In this document: positions 1 to 5,966 of the stretch, one piece after another
How the letters are laid out: each line of letters starts with the position of its first letter
How positions within the stretch are numbered: the stretch's first letter is position 1
Assembly: GCA_027022125.1 (NCBI GenBank)
Contig: JALVZI010000603.1
Span: 1 to 6,149, forward strand
Source: Anaerolineae bacterium
GTDB taxonomy: Bacteria > Chloroflexota > Anaerolineae > 4572-78
Length of the DNA: 6,149 bases
Reading direction: 5' to 3'
Program-made: the position numbers and the translations under genes
Notes under the pieces: model-generated
Databases searched by the model: none
Told to the model about the DNA's origin: nothing
What the model saw: only the letters and a program-made list of their open reading frames with translations

Positions 1-746
1 CAATGCCGCCGCCGGGCACGGCGCTGCCGTATCGCCGAGCCGCCATAACGGCGCCCAGAGCATCGCCCGCCAGAGCAGCCGCGCGGCTTCGAGCGGCAAG
101 GGGTTGGACGGGTCGAGGTTGAAGGTGTCGGGGCGGCGGCTGAAGGTGTCGAAGGCGATGGCGAAACTGACGCGGCGGGGGAAATCGGTGTGGCGGTTGG
201 CGGCAAAACCGTCATCATACTCAAATTGCAGGGCGAGATGGGTGGGCTGCAGCAACCGGACGGGGGTGCGGCGGAAGGCGTAATTGATGCGCAGCACATC
301 GAACCACCAGAAAACGGGGATACCGGCGGCGAGATAATCGCGGGTGCGGCGGCGAAATTCGGCGGGCGTGATGGGGGAGAGTTGGATTTCGTGGGCGATG
401 CGGGAGCCGTCGGGCAGGGTGACCATCACATCGGTGCGGCGGCGGGTGCGAATGGGGGTCTCGGTGTGCAGGAAGGCGGCATCGCGCCAGAAAAAATCGC
501 GTTTCAGCCAGCGAATGAGCGCATGTTTGGCAGCCAGATGGGCGGGCGATTCGGCATAGGGACAGGGGTGGTCGGGCGTGCCGAGCCGGTGGAAGAAATG
601 CGCATGAACGGGGAAGCCGCGGCGGATGAACGCGCGGCGAATGGACAATTCGCGGCGGCAAACGGGGCAGATGTATGTCCGCTCGGGACTGGCGTCTTTG
701 ATGAGCGTGAGGGCTTCGGTCTCGGCATCAAGGGCTTCAAAAGGCA
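1..746 (-). CDS. CoiA-like zinc-finger and PD-(D/E)XK nuclease-like protein, C-terminus off the left edge
   Basis: An open frame runs from ATG at 746 through the left edge without a stop, giving 248 residues. A strong GGGAGGTGA ribosome site lies 3 nt upstream of the ATG. Near the N-terminus YICPVC (C27, C30) is followed by HAHFFH (H48, H50, H53), C62 and ESPAHLAAK (66-74). That is the CoiA pattern of a CxxC/His/Cys finger followed by the ES..H...K helix. A nuclease-like core follows: RRRTDVMV with D106, then AHEIQLS with E120 and Q122, then a basic helix and RDYLAAGIPVFWWF (136-149). The D...ExQ arrangement matches the restriction-endonuclease-like domain of CoiA-like proteins. In Firmicutes CoiA acts in competence, promoting recombination of incoming DNA; its role in proteobacterial mobile elements is not settled. 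Here it lies last in a leftward series behind conjugation-type genes, so processing of transferred single-stranded DNA is plausible but inferred. The overlapping plus-strand frames are GC-rich shadows. Confidence 0.82.
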
Positions 747-788
747 TATTTCACCTCCCGTATCAGGTTACAGTTGGAACAAATTTTC

Positions 789-888
789 AGTCCACAGATG
801 ACACCGATAAACACAGATTTTCACAGAAAAAAAGAAAAATCAGTGTTTATCTGTACCCGCAGGGCATAATAATGTAAATCTGTGGACT
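789..888. repeat. Palindromic repeat element, copy A
   Basis: The outer arms AGTCCACAGAT (789-799) and ATCTGTGGACT (878-888) are perfect reverse complements. The inner arms GATAAACAC (806-814) and GTGTTTATC (843-851) are also perfect. The loop is A-rich. The left arm carries GAT at 797, 806 and 816, a 9 then 10 bp spacing; the right arm carries ATC at 839 and 849, then about 20 nt of unrelated sequence before ATC at 878. The same unit spacing occurs in the copies at 4271-4356 and 944-972. It lies in the 242-bp gap between the Replic_Relax gene and the CoiA-like gene, where it could fold in the transcript, but it has no classical terminator U-tract. Confidence 0.75.
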
Positions 889-943
889 ATTTTCACTTCA
901 CTTGAACATTGTTTCGCTTATCCCGAACTCAAATTTCAAAAAA

Positions 944-972
944 AATCAGTGGAAATCCGCATAATCCGTGTG
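944..972. repeat. Half copy of the palindromic repeat (copy C)
   Basis: On the plus strand ATC occurs at 945, 955 and 964, the same 10 then 9 bp phase as in copies A and B. The surrounding units have the form ATCNGNGNN or ATCCGNRNN. No matching second arm is visible, so this looks like an eroded or half copy. It ends about 17 bp before the stop of the Replic_Relax gene. The rest of the gap 747-988 contains nothing further that I can support. Confidence 0.5.
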
Positions 973-988
973 CTATTCTTTTCCCCCA

Positions 989-1813
989 TCATTGCAGCAG
1001 TTTCTTCCACACCGGCGACAGTTCCGCAAGCGTGGCGACGGGATAGCGGCGCAGCGATGCCGCGCGTCCGAGACGGTGCAGGACAGCGGCGATGGTGCGG
1101 CGGATATTCTCGCGGCGTTTTTTCCCGGCGCAGACGAATAGCACGCTGAACGCCGGCGGCGCATCGAAACGCAGACGGAACAACTCGGCGCCATACTCGC
1201 CGCGGTAGCCTTCATAGGCACGCAGTTTGCGGGCGATGGCAGTCAACGGTTCCGAACCGGTGTCGGCTTCGATGAAAACCAGCCGCTGTTTGCCGTCGGC
1301 GCGGCGGAGAACCGCCAGCCCGTCGGGAACCACCGGCAGGCGTTCGCCGGTATCGGGTGCGGGGACGCGGTCGAAATTGCCCGCGCCGCGAAAAGTATGC
1401 TCGCCGCGATAATCGGCGAGGGTCACTGCGGCGGCGCGCAGCGCCAGCAGCAGCGCGGTGTGAGATTGTGCCAGCAGGCGGAAATGGGTCGGCGGGGCGG
1501 GGGGCAGTCCGGCGCGAGTGAAAGTTGCCGGCGAAATGTCTGCGCGTGCCGCCAACATTTTTTTGCCGGCGGCGGTCAGCGCATAAAGCCGGTGGGTGCG
1601 CGGCGCGGGCTGCCACGCCAGCAGCAATCCGTGTGCCGTCAACTGCCGAAGTCGTTTCACCCGGTACGAGGCATATCCGCGCGCCCAGTTGGTACCGTGC
1701 GGGGCGAAAAAGAGCACTTCCAACTCCCGCGACGATAAAAACGGGGTGCGCCCGACGGCGGTCAGCAGGGCGACATCCCGCTCGGTCAGATAGAGACGTT
1801 CAGTGCCAGTCAT
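989..1813 (-). CDS. Replic_Relax (replication-relaxation) family winged-helix protein
   Basis: The protein has 274 residues when started at ATG 1813, chosen because GGAGG (1827-1823) lies 9 nt upstream. An in-frame ATG at 1849 would add 12 residues but sits deeper inside the preceding gene. Residues 7-80 look like a winged helix: YLTERDVALLTAV, then FLSSRELEVLFF, RVKRLRQLTAHGLL and HRLYALTAAGKKML. The C-terminal half has PDGLAV (163-168), then FIEADTGSE (180-188) and IARKLRAYEGY (193-203). This matches the replication-relaxation family, linked to plasmid replication and DNA relaxation and often found beside conjugation genes. The PDG...ExD...K layout resembles a PD-(D/E)XK nuclease core, but I cannot say it is active. 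It overlaps the VirD4-like gene by 14 nt, which implies coupled translation and a shared role in DNA processing. Confidence 0.82.
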   Translation of the reverse strand: MTGTERLYLTERDVALLTAVGRTPFLSSRELEVLFFAPHGTNWARGYASYRVKRLRQLTAHGLLLAWQPAPRTHRLYALTAAGKKMLAARADISPATFTRAGLPPAPPTHFRLLAQSHTALLLALRAAAVTLADYRGEHTFRGAGNFDRVPAPDTGERLPVVPDGLAVLRRADGKQRLVFIEADTGSEPLTAIARKLRAYEGYRGEYGAELFRLRFDAPPAFSVLFVCAGKKRRENIRRTIAAVLHRLGRAASLRRYPVATLAELSPVWKKLLQ

Positions 1814-3506
1814 CGGTCGGTACCTCCGGGTCGGAGAAATTTCCGGCAAGCAGTTGCCGGTGGCGGCGCGCCAGTTCGGCGGCGACGGCGGCGCGGGGGC
1901 GTCCGTGGCGGCGCAGCACCTTCGCCAAAATTTCAGACACGTCGGTGGTCGCCGGCATTGGGGCGAAAACCGTGTGCACCAGCCGCGCCGGGGCGATACT
2001 GTGCCGCAGAAAGAAGCGGCGGTCGGGCAACTCCTGAACTTTTTGGCGGTACTGCGGCAGGGCGTCGGCGTAATTGTACAGGTCGCGGTCGCCCGTCGCC
2101 CGCTGCCGGCGGGTCAACAGCGGCGAAATATGGAACAGGTGGGGAGCCAGCAGTTCAGCCTGCCGGGCAGACAGCCGAAATGCAGCCAGCGTGCGGATAT
2201 TGTTCAGCACCGTGCCGCTCATCACCGGCGACAGCGCGTACAGCCCCTGTGTCACCAGCAGCAACGACGCCCCGAAACCGGCGCGTTCGGTGAGCAGACG
2301 TTCCAGCGCGGCGGTCGGATACCGCTGGAATTCATCGGCGACGATGAGCAGCGGGGGGTGGGCGGCGTTTTTCCGGCGATGCGCCAGTCGGGCATCGGTG
2401 AGCGCCAACAGCATTGCCGCTGCCAGATAAGCGCCGTCGGCGTGCAGGGCATCCACGGTCAGCGGGGCGAGCCACAGTGCCCGCGGGAGACGCAGGAAGG
2501 CATCCACATCGAGCGTCGATTGGCGCTGCCCGAAGATGAGCGCCGGTTCGCCGGATTGAAAAATGCCGAAACGGTTGGTGGTCGATTCGGTGCGCTCGCG
2601 CCAGCGGGTATCGGACATGGCGGCGGCATCGGTCAGCCAGCGGTGCAGGACGGGCAAATGTGTCACGCGGCGGGCAATATGCGCGCGAAAAGGCTTGCTG
2701 CGCAGAAAAATGTTGATTTCCGCCGCTGTCCAGCCGGTGGCGGACAGCGCCCAAGCGGTGTGAAAGAGCACATCGCGGAAACGGGTGGCGGCAGTCAGGT
2801 CGCCGGCGAAAAAGATGTCGGTGGCGACATTGGTCAGGCGGCGGGCGCAGTCGGCGGGGGTTTCGCCGGGCAGGGGCTGCAGCAGGTTCCAGCCGGGAAC
2901 GAAATCTATGCCGGGGATGAGGGGGAAGACGGCAGCGGCAGGATAATCGCGCAGAATGCCGTCTGCCAGCAGGCGGTGAACCAACGCGGCGTGGGGGTCG
3001 ATGACCAACAGCGAGCGGTCGGATTGCTGCGCCGCCCACAGCGCGGCAAGAGTGGATTTACCGGTTTGAGTGCTGCCGACGATGAGCGTATGCCCGCGGG
3101 TTTCGGCAGGAGAGAGGGTGAGTGGGCTGCCGTCGGCGGTGAAGCCGAGCAGGGTGTCGGCGAAGGGGTCGGCGGGCAACAGGCGGTCGGCGGGGGTGAA
3201 CAGGGTATGCAGCAGGGCGCGCAGCACGCGGGTAAAATGGGGATGGTGATGTTGCAGACAGATGTGGACAGACATCAGGAACCAAAATATCAGAAAGGCG
3301 TTGATCAACAGAAATGGCAACCATGGCGAGAAGCCGGGTTCGATGAGATGAGGACGGGGATGCAGCAGCACGGGCAGGGTGATTTTGGTGAATACCACCA
3401 GCAGGAGCAGCGGGCTGAGCGGGTAGAGTCCGCACTGCATCAGTTTATCGCGGGCGGGATTGGCTTCCGGCAGCCGGTGTTCGGGTGGCAGATGTCGAAA
3501 ATCCAT
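1800..3506 (-). CDS. VirD4/TraG-like type IV coupling ATPase
   Basis: This 568-residue protein starts at ATG 3506 with GGAGG (3517-3513) 6 nt upstream. Two hydrophobic segments near the N-terminus (about 28-48 and 61-80) would anchor it in the inner membrane. The ATPase core starts with a Walker A motif GSTQTGKST (144-152), followed by LLVIDPH (166-172). Walker B is LLIVADEF (386-393), and LLLVTQG (415-421) supplies the conserved glutamine of this ATPase class. The stretch of about 215-330 between the Walker motifs is mostly helical and would correspond to the all-alpha domain of VirD4-type proteins. Such coupling proteins bring the DNA substrate to a type IV secretion channel and pump it. 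The N-terminal membrane anchor favours this over VirB4; a HerA/FtsK-like DNA pump is the main alternative. No relaxase or channel gene is present in the window, so which machinery it serves cannot be seen. Confidence 0.85.
   Translation of the reverse strand: MDFRHLPPEHRLPEANPARDKLMQCGLYPLSPLLLLVVFTKITLPVLLHPRPHLIEPGFSPWLPFLLINAFLIFWFLMSVHICLQHHHPHFTRVLRALLHTLFTPADRLLPADPFADTLLGFTADGSPLTLSPAETRGHTLIVGSTQTGKSTLAALWAAQQSDRSLLVIDPHAALVHRLLADGILRDYPAAAVFPLIPGIDFVPGWNLLQPLPGETPADCARRLTNVATDIFFAGDLTAATRFRDVLFHTAWALSATGWTAAEINIFLRSKPFRAHIARRVTHLPVLHRWLTDAAAMSDTRWRERTESTTNRFGIFQSGEPALIFGQRQSTLDVDAFLRLPRALWLAPLTVDALHADGAYLAAAMLLALTDARLAHRRKNAAHPPLLIVADEFQRYPTAALERLLTERAGFGASLLLVTQGLYALSPVMSGTVLNNIRTLAAFRLSARQAELLAPHLFHISPLLTRRQRATGDRDLYNYADALPQYRQKVQELPDRRFFLRHSIAPARLVHTVFAPMPATTDVSEILAKVLRRHGRPRAAVAAELARRHRQLLAGNFSDPEVPTDDWH
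1823..1827 (-). promoter_or_regulatory. Ribosome binding site fixing the Replic_Relax start
   Basis: GGAGG on the minus strand lies 9 nt before ATG 1813 and inside the last codons of the VirD4-like gene. It favours this start over the upstream in-frame ATG at 1849 and gives a 14-nt gene overlap. Confidence 0.65.
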
Positions 3507-3852
3507 AAAATACCTCCGGTGGGTGTTGAAAAGGTATAACAGTCGGGGTTAGAAATGCTGCACGCCGGCGCCAAAAAATGGCGATTACGCGACGGATGCG
3601 CCGAAAATGCGCCCAAACGCGGTGGACGATGACAGCGCAGGTCACAGCGCACTTTTGGCGGGTCAACAGCGCAGGGTTGCGGTGACGGGCAGCGGACGAG
3701 ATGAGGCGGCTATTGAGTGTGTCTGCCAACGCGGGCAAGTCGGCGGCATAGACTGTCCAGCAGTGAGAGCCTCTTTCTGCCACGCGATTGAGCAGCCGGC
3801 GCAGTTCAGTTTCGGTAATCAATTCGGTGTGTTGAGCAGCAAAAAATGTCAT
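3445..3852 (-). CDS. Hypothetical protein, 135 residues
   Basis: I do not recognise this protein. The start at ATG 3852 is supported by GGAGG (3861-3857) 4 nt upstream; the frame could begin at an ATG at 3888, but without a comparable ribosome site. Residues 1-50 look like ordinary soluble protein, with ITETELRRLLNRVAE (12-26) as a probable helix. Residues 65-100 are cysteine-, valine- and arginine-rich (CAVTCAVIVHRVW, then RRIRRVIAIFWRRR) and could form a basic amphipathic or membrane-associated helix. The last 20 or so residues overlap the VirD4-like gene by 62 nt in another frame and are Ser/Thr/Pro-rich, so they may be non-conserved. Its position between the ParR-like gene and the coupling ATPase suggests a transfer or partition accessory role. 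A frameshift near its 3' end is possible. Confidence 0.5.
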   Translation of the reverse strand: MTFFAAQHTELITETELRRLLNRVAERGSHCWTVYAADLPALADTLNSRLISSAARHRNPALLTRQKCAVTCAVIVHRVWAHFRRIRRVIAIFWRRRAAFLTPTVIPFQHPPEVFYGFSTSATRTPAAGSQSRPR

Positions 3853-3932
3853 TCTTCCTCCAAAATCAGTATTAACGCCGGTTGCCATTCAAATGCTGCT
3901 GTGCGCACCCACCGTGCAGCGTTGCGGCGGCG

Positions 3933-4193
3933 CTAAAACGAGTCGAACAAATCATTGAGCATATTTTCGATTTCCGCGTCTTCCGGTGATGTGGCCGGTG
4001 TCATCGCATTGTCAGCGCCGGAGATGAGCGCCGTTCGCAGCAATTCGCCACGTTGGGCAGGTGGCGCGGCAGCGATGTTTTCCAGCAAATCGCGCAGTTC
4101 GGGCGGGTCAATGCCGGGTCGAAAACGCAATCCGAAGCGATAGTATTTTCCGGGTGATGGTTTTCTACCGGATTTACCCTGTTTCCCAGCCAT
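3933..4193 (-). CDS. ParR-like partition adaptor, ribbon-helix-helix type
   Basis: This is a small basic-then-acidic protein of 86 residues. The N-terminal 16 residues are Lys/Arg/Gly-rich. YYRFGLRF (17-24) can form a beta strand, followed by helices at about 31-42 (ELRDLLENIAA) and 47-59 (QRGELLRTALISG). This strand-helix-helix layout fits a ribbon-helix-helix DNA-binding fold. The C-terminal tail (about 71-86) is acidic and hydrophobic, ending NMLNDLFDSF. In known ParMRC systems the ParR C-terminus is the part that captures the ParM filament end. Position directly downstream of the ParM-like gene, on the same strand, supports the call. The order parM then parR matches plasmid R1. A 168-bp gap with repeats separates the two genes, which is longer than usual. 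Identification rests on layout and context rather than on strong sequence signature. Confidence 0.6.
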   Translation of the reverse strand: MAGKQGKSGRKPSPGKYYRFGLRFRPGIDPPELRDLLENIAAAPPAQRGELLRTALISGADNAMTPATSPEDAEIENMLNDLFDSF

Positions 4194-4203
4194 AAGGTGC
4201 TCC

Positions 4204-4259
4204 CATTTTTTGTGGCACGAAAAATAAATGGCTCATTTTCTATGCCACGAAAAATCAAT
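4204..4259. repeat. Two 26-bp direct repeats upstream of the ParR-like gene (candidate operator or centromere site)
   Basis: Positions 4204-4229 and 4234-4259 match at 22 of 26 bases with an exact 30-bp offset. Both share CATTTT, then CACGAAAAAT. The cores GTGGCA (4212-4217) and TGCCAC (4243-4248) are also reverse complements. The repeats end 11 bp before the ParR-like start codon. A repeat in this place fits an operator or a partition-complex binding site for that protein. There are only two copies, whereas centromeres such as R1 parC have about ten short iterons, so the role is inferred. Confidence 0.6.
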
Positions 4260-4270
4260 CTTTGAATATC

Positions 4271-4356
4271 GGAACACAGATAGCGCGAATATGACGGATT
4301 CACTCAAACAGAAGAAAATCAGCGCGAATCAGTGTCATCAGCGTTATCTGCGTTCC
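4271..4356. repeat. Palindromic repeat element, copy B
   Basis: The arms 4271-4285 (GGAACACAGATAGCG) and 4342-4356 (CGTTATCTGCGTTCC) are complementary at 13 of 15 positions, and weaker pairing continues inward. The right half carries ATC at 4318, 4328, 4337 and 4346, i.e. 10, 9 and 9 bp apart. This is the same phase as copies A and C. It lies 6 bp beyond the stop codon of the ParM-like gene and could form a strong stem in the mRNA, perhaps attenuating expression of the ParR-like gene or stabilising the parM message. Confidence 0.75.
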
Positions 4357-4362
4357 ATCCTT

Positions 4363-5433
4363 TCATCCATCCAGAAAACCGTTTCGCCGGGCGAGTTTTG
4401 CCAGCCCGCGGGCATTAGCACGGACTGGATTTGGCAGAAACTCGGCGGAGGGAAAGAGTGTCAGCAGTTTTTGGCGCAAACCGATGGACCCGCCACCGGT
4501 GAGCAGCACCCGCCAGCTCCGCCCGCCGGCCAGTGTGCGTTCCAAAAAACGGACAACATCGCTTGCCAGCGTATCCCGCGCTTGCCGGGTAATGGACGTA
4601 ACATCGACCTCATCCCCATTGACAAACACTGTGGCCTTTTTACCGTCATTCAACCGACGAATAAGCGTGTCGGCGGCGGTCAAATCGAGCTGAATGCCAT
4701 AATGGTGTTCCAGCAATGCGGTCAGACGTTCGGCGGCGCGGCGCATGCCGAGGGTATCTCCGCCGGTGTAACGCTGACTGATTTGCCCGTTTTGCACCAC
4801 CAGCACATCGAGGGTGTTGAAGCCCTGGTCGATAACCAGCGTGGGGGCTTTGAGGGCGGCTGCGCCTTTCACCCACTGCCCGGCGGTATCCATGCCCCAG
4901 TCGAACCAACCGGCAACAGGCTGGGGGATGGTCGCCCGGACTGTGACAATCGACAATCGGGTGTCGGCGCCATCCACCGCAAAATGATGGGTTCTGACCA
5001 GCCAGTCGCGGATTTTCCGTTCGACGGCGCGGGCATCGTTTCGGCGTTGCAAAACCGTCACGGGGAGCGCCAGCACCAATGCCAGCCGGTGTTCGCCGGT
5101 TCCGGTGAGTCTGAACAGCGCGGCGTAGAGTGCGGCGCGGAGTTCGGGGCTGTCGGTGAAGCGGCCGAAATCCATACGGTGGATGGGACGGGTGTAACGG
5201 TCGATATTTGCGCCGACCAGATATTGGGTGTCATCGAAGGTGACGGTCAGCGGGCGGGCGGTGGTGCGGGAGCGGGTGACACCGGCGAGCGACAAGCCGG
5301 TGGTGATGTCGGTACCGAGCCCGACGGCGGCGGGGAGCGCAACCGTGTTTATCTCGGAACCGTGTACTTCGGCAAGTTTGAGACTGCTGAAACCGGGGTC
5401 AACGCCGATTTTGCGGGTGGGAATTTCCTTCAT
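4363..5433 (-). CDS. parM: ParM/StbA-like actin-type plasmid segregation ATPase
   Basis: This 356-residue protein starts at ATG 5433, chosen because AAGGAGG (5449-5443) lies 9 nt upstream; an ATG at 5508 would add 25 residues without a good ribosome site. Actin-fold motifs appear in order. Phosphate 1 is IGVDPGFSSLKLA (9-21). Phosphate 2 is LVIDQGFNTLDVLVV (199-213). The adenosine-binding loop is VLLTGGGS (319-326). NPVRANARGLAKLA (335-348) matches the end motif typical of ParM-like proteins (ANARG). Such proteins form ATP-driven filaments that push plasmid copies apart, bridged to DNA by ParR. Its length is close to R1 ParM (about 320). A ParR-like gene follows, and inverted repeats suited to autoregulation precede it. 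A less specific archaeal/phage actin-like (Alp) relative remains possible. Confidence 0.85.
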   Translation of the reverse strand: MKEIPTRKIGVDPGFSSLKLAEVHGSEINTVALPAAVGLGTDITTGLSLAGVTRSRTTARPLTVTFDDTQYLVGANIDRYTRPIHRMDFGRFTDSPELRAALYAALFRLTGTGEHRLALVLALPVTVLQRRNDARAVERKIRDWLVRTHHFAVDGADTRLSIVTVRATIPQPVAGWFDWGMDTAGQWVKGAAALKAPTLVIDQGFNTLDVLVVQNGQISQRYTGGDTLGMRRAAERLTALLEHHYGIQLDLTAADTLIRRLNDGKKATVFVNGDEVDVTSITRQARDTLASDVVRFLERTLAGGRSWRVLLTGGGSIGLRQKLLTLFPSAEFLPNPVRANARGLAKLARRNGFLDG

Positions 5434-5466
5434 TAAATTGAACCTCCTTACATTAAGTATGGGTTT

Positions 5467-5484
5467 ACTGCAATTCATTGCAGT
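5467..5484. promoter_or_regulatory. 18-bp inverted repeat upstream of the ParM-like gene (candidate operator)
   Basis: ACTGCAAT (5467-5474) and ATTGCAGT (5477-5484) are perfect 8-bp arms around a TC centre. Flanking GTATG (5457-5461) and CATAC (5487-5491) extend the dyad loosely. It sits 34 bp before the ParM-like start and just left of the plus-strand promoter, where a bound repressor could affect either direction. Confidence 0.5.
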
Positions 5485-5495
5485 GACATACGTGA

Positions 5496-5524
5496 TTGAC
5501 AATGGCATATAATCCTGATAGAAT
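5496..5524 (+). promoter_or_regulatory. Sigma-70-type promoter of the toxin-antitoxin operon
   Basis: A perfect -35 TTGACA (5496-5501) and a -10 TAGAAT (5519-5524, five of six consensus bases) are separated by 17 bp. Transcription would begin near 5531, within the palindrome at 5529-5540, leaving a leader of about 30 nt before the toxin start. The minus strand over the same -35 reads TTGTCA (5502-5497), but no good -10 follows it. Confidence 0.7.
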
Positions 5525-5528
5525 ATAG

Positions 5529-5540
5529 GTACAATTGTAC
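5529..5540. promoter_or_regulatory. 12-bp palindrome at the toxin operon start (candidate operator)
   Basis: GTACAATTGTAC is a perfect palindrome lying just after the -10 and over the predicted transcription start. Toxin-antitoxin operons are usually repressed by the antitoxin or the complex binding such dyads, so this is the best operator candidate here. Binding is inferred. Confidence 0.55.
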
Positions 5541-5561
5541 ATCTGTATGAGGCGGAATTAT

Positions 5562-5954
5562 ATGCAAATAATGATTGACACCTCCGTGATTATCGCCGTC
5601 ATCGCCAACGAACCGTCCAGAGAAAAATTGATTGAGGCAACCTTCGGCGCGGAACTTTTGGCACCGATGTCGGTACACTGGGAGATCGGCAACGCATTTT
5701 CGGCAATGTTGAAACGCGGGCGAATATCTTTGGAACAAGTTTTATCTGCGCTGGAAGTCTATCGCAGCATTTCGTTACGATTGGTGGATGTTGAGCCGGT
5801 GGAGAGCATAAGAATAGCCGACCGGCTGAACATTTATGCGTATGATGCCTATTTGATACGCGCGGCGGAAAAATATCGTGTACCTTTGTTGTCATTGGAC
5901 AAAGGTTTATTGGCAGCCGCGGAACGATACCATATTCCGATTTTAAAGGTGTGA
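5562..5954 (+). CDS. vapC: PIN-domain ribonuclease toxin, VapC-like
   Basis: The protein has 130 residues from ATG 5562, preceded by GAGGCGG (5549-5555) at 6 nt. Another in-frame ATG lies 9 nt later (5571); the upstream ATG at 5535 has no ribosome site. The PIN domain shows its acidic residues in order: D6 in MIDTSVIIA, E41 in HWEIGNAF, D95 in YAYDAYLI and D113 in LSLDKGL. These four residues bind divalent metal for RNA cleavage in VapC-type toxins. Length is typical. The following antitoxin-like gene starts 12 nt after its stop, so the two form an operon with the toxin first. The promoter and palindrome immediately upstream suit autoregulation. Base composition is visibly more AT-rich than the genes to the left, consistent with a separately acquired module. 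The RNA target cannot be told from sequence. Confidence 0.88.
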   Translation: MQIMIDTSVIIAVIANEPSREKLIEATFGAELLAPMSVHWEIGNAFSAMLKRGRISLEQVLSALEVYRSISLRLVDVEPVESIRIADRLNIYAYDAYLIRAAEKYRVPLLSLDKGLLAAAERYHIPILKV

Positions 5955-5966
5955 CGGAGTAAAAAG

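Noticed and set aside
190..801. 203-residue plus-strand open frame
   Set aside because: It is Gly/Ala-rich and lies antisense to the CoiA-like frame, which carries the cysteine, histidine and acidic signatures.
789..888. Rho-independent terminator of the Replic_Relax gene
   Set aside because: The stem is long, AT-rich and nested, and lacks a GC-rich stem followed by a T-run in the leftward direction.
789..972. CRISPR-like array
   Set aside because: The repeats are inverted and made of 9-10 bp units, with no direct repeats of 25-40 bp separated by unique spacers and no cas genes.
1803..3539. 578-residue plus-strand open frame
   Set aside because: It is a GC-rich antisense shadow of the VirD4-like gene. 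It is rich in Gly, Gln and Arg, has no domain I recognise, and the opposite strand has Walker motifs, membrane segments and a ribosome site.
3853..3932. Hairpin terminator after the ParR-like gene
   Set aside because: Only short interrupted complementarity (GCTGC with GCAGC) is present and no T-run follows, so it cannot be supported.
4228..5436. 402-residue plus-strand open frame
   Set aside because: It lies antisense to the ParM-like gene, which has three ordered actin-fold motifs. The plus-strand product shows no recognisable motif.
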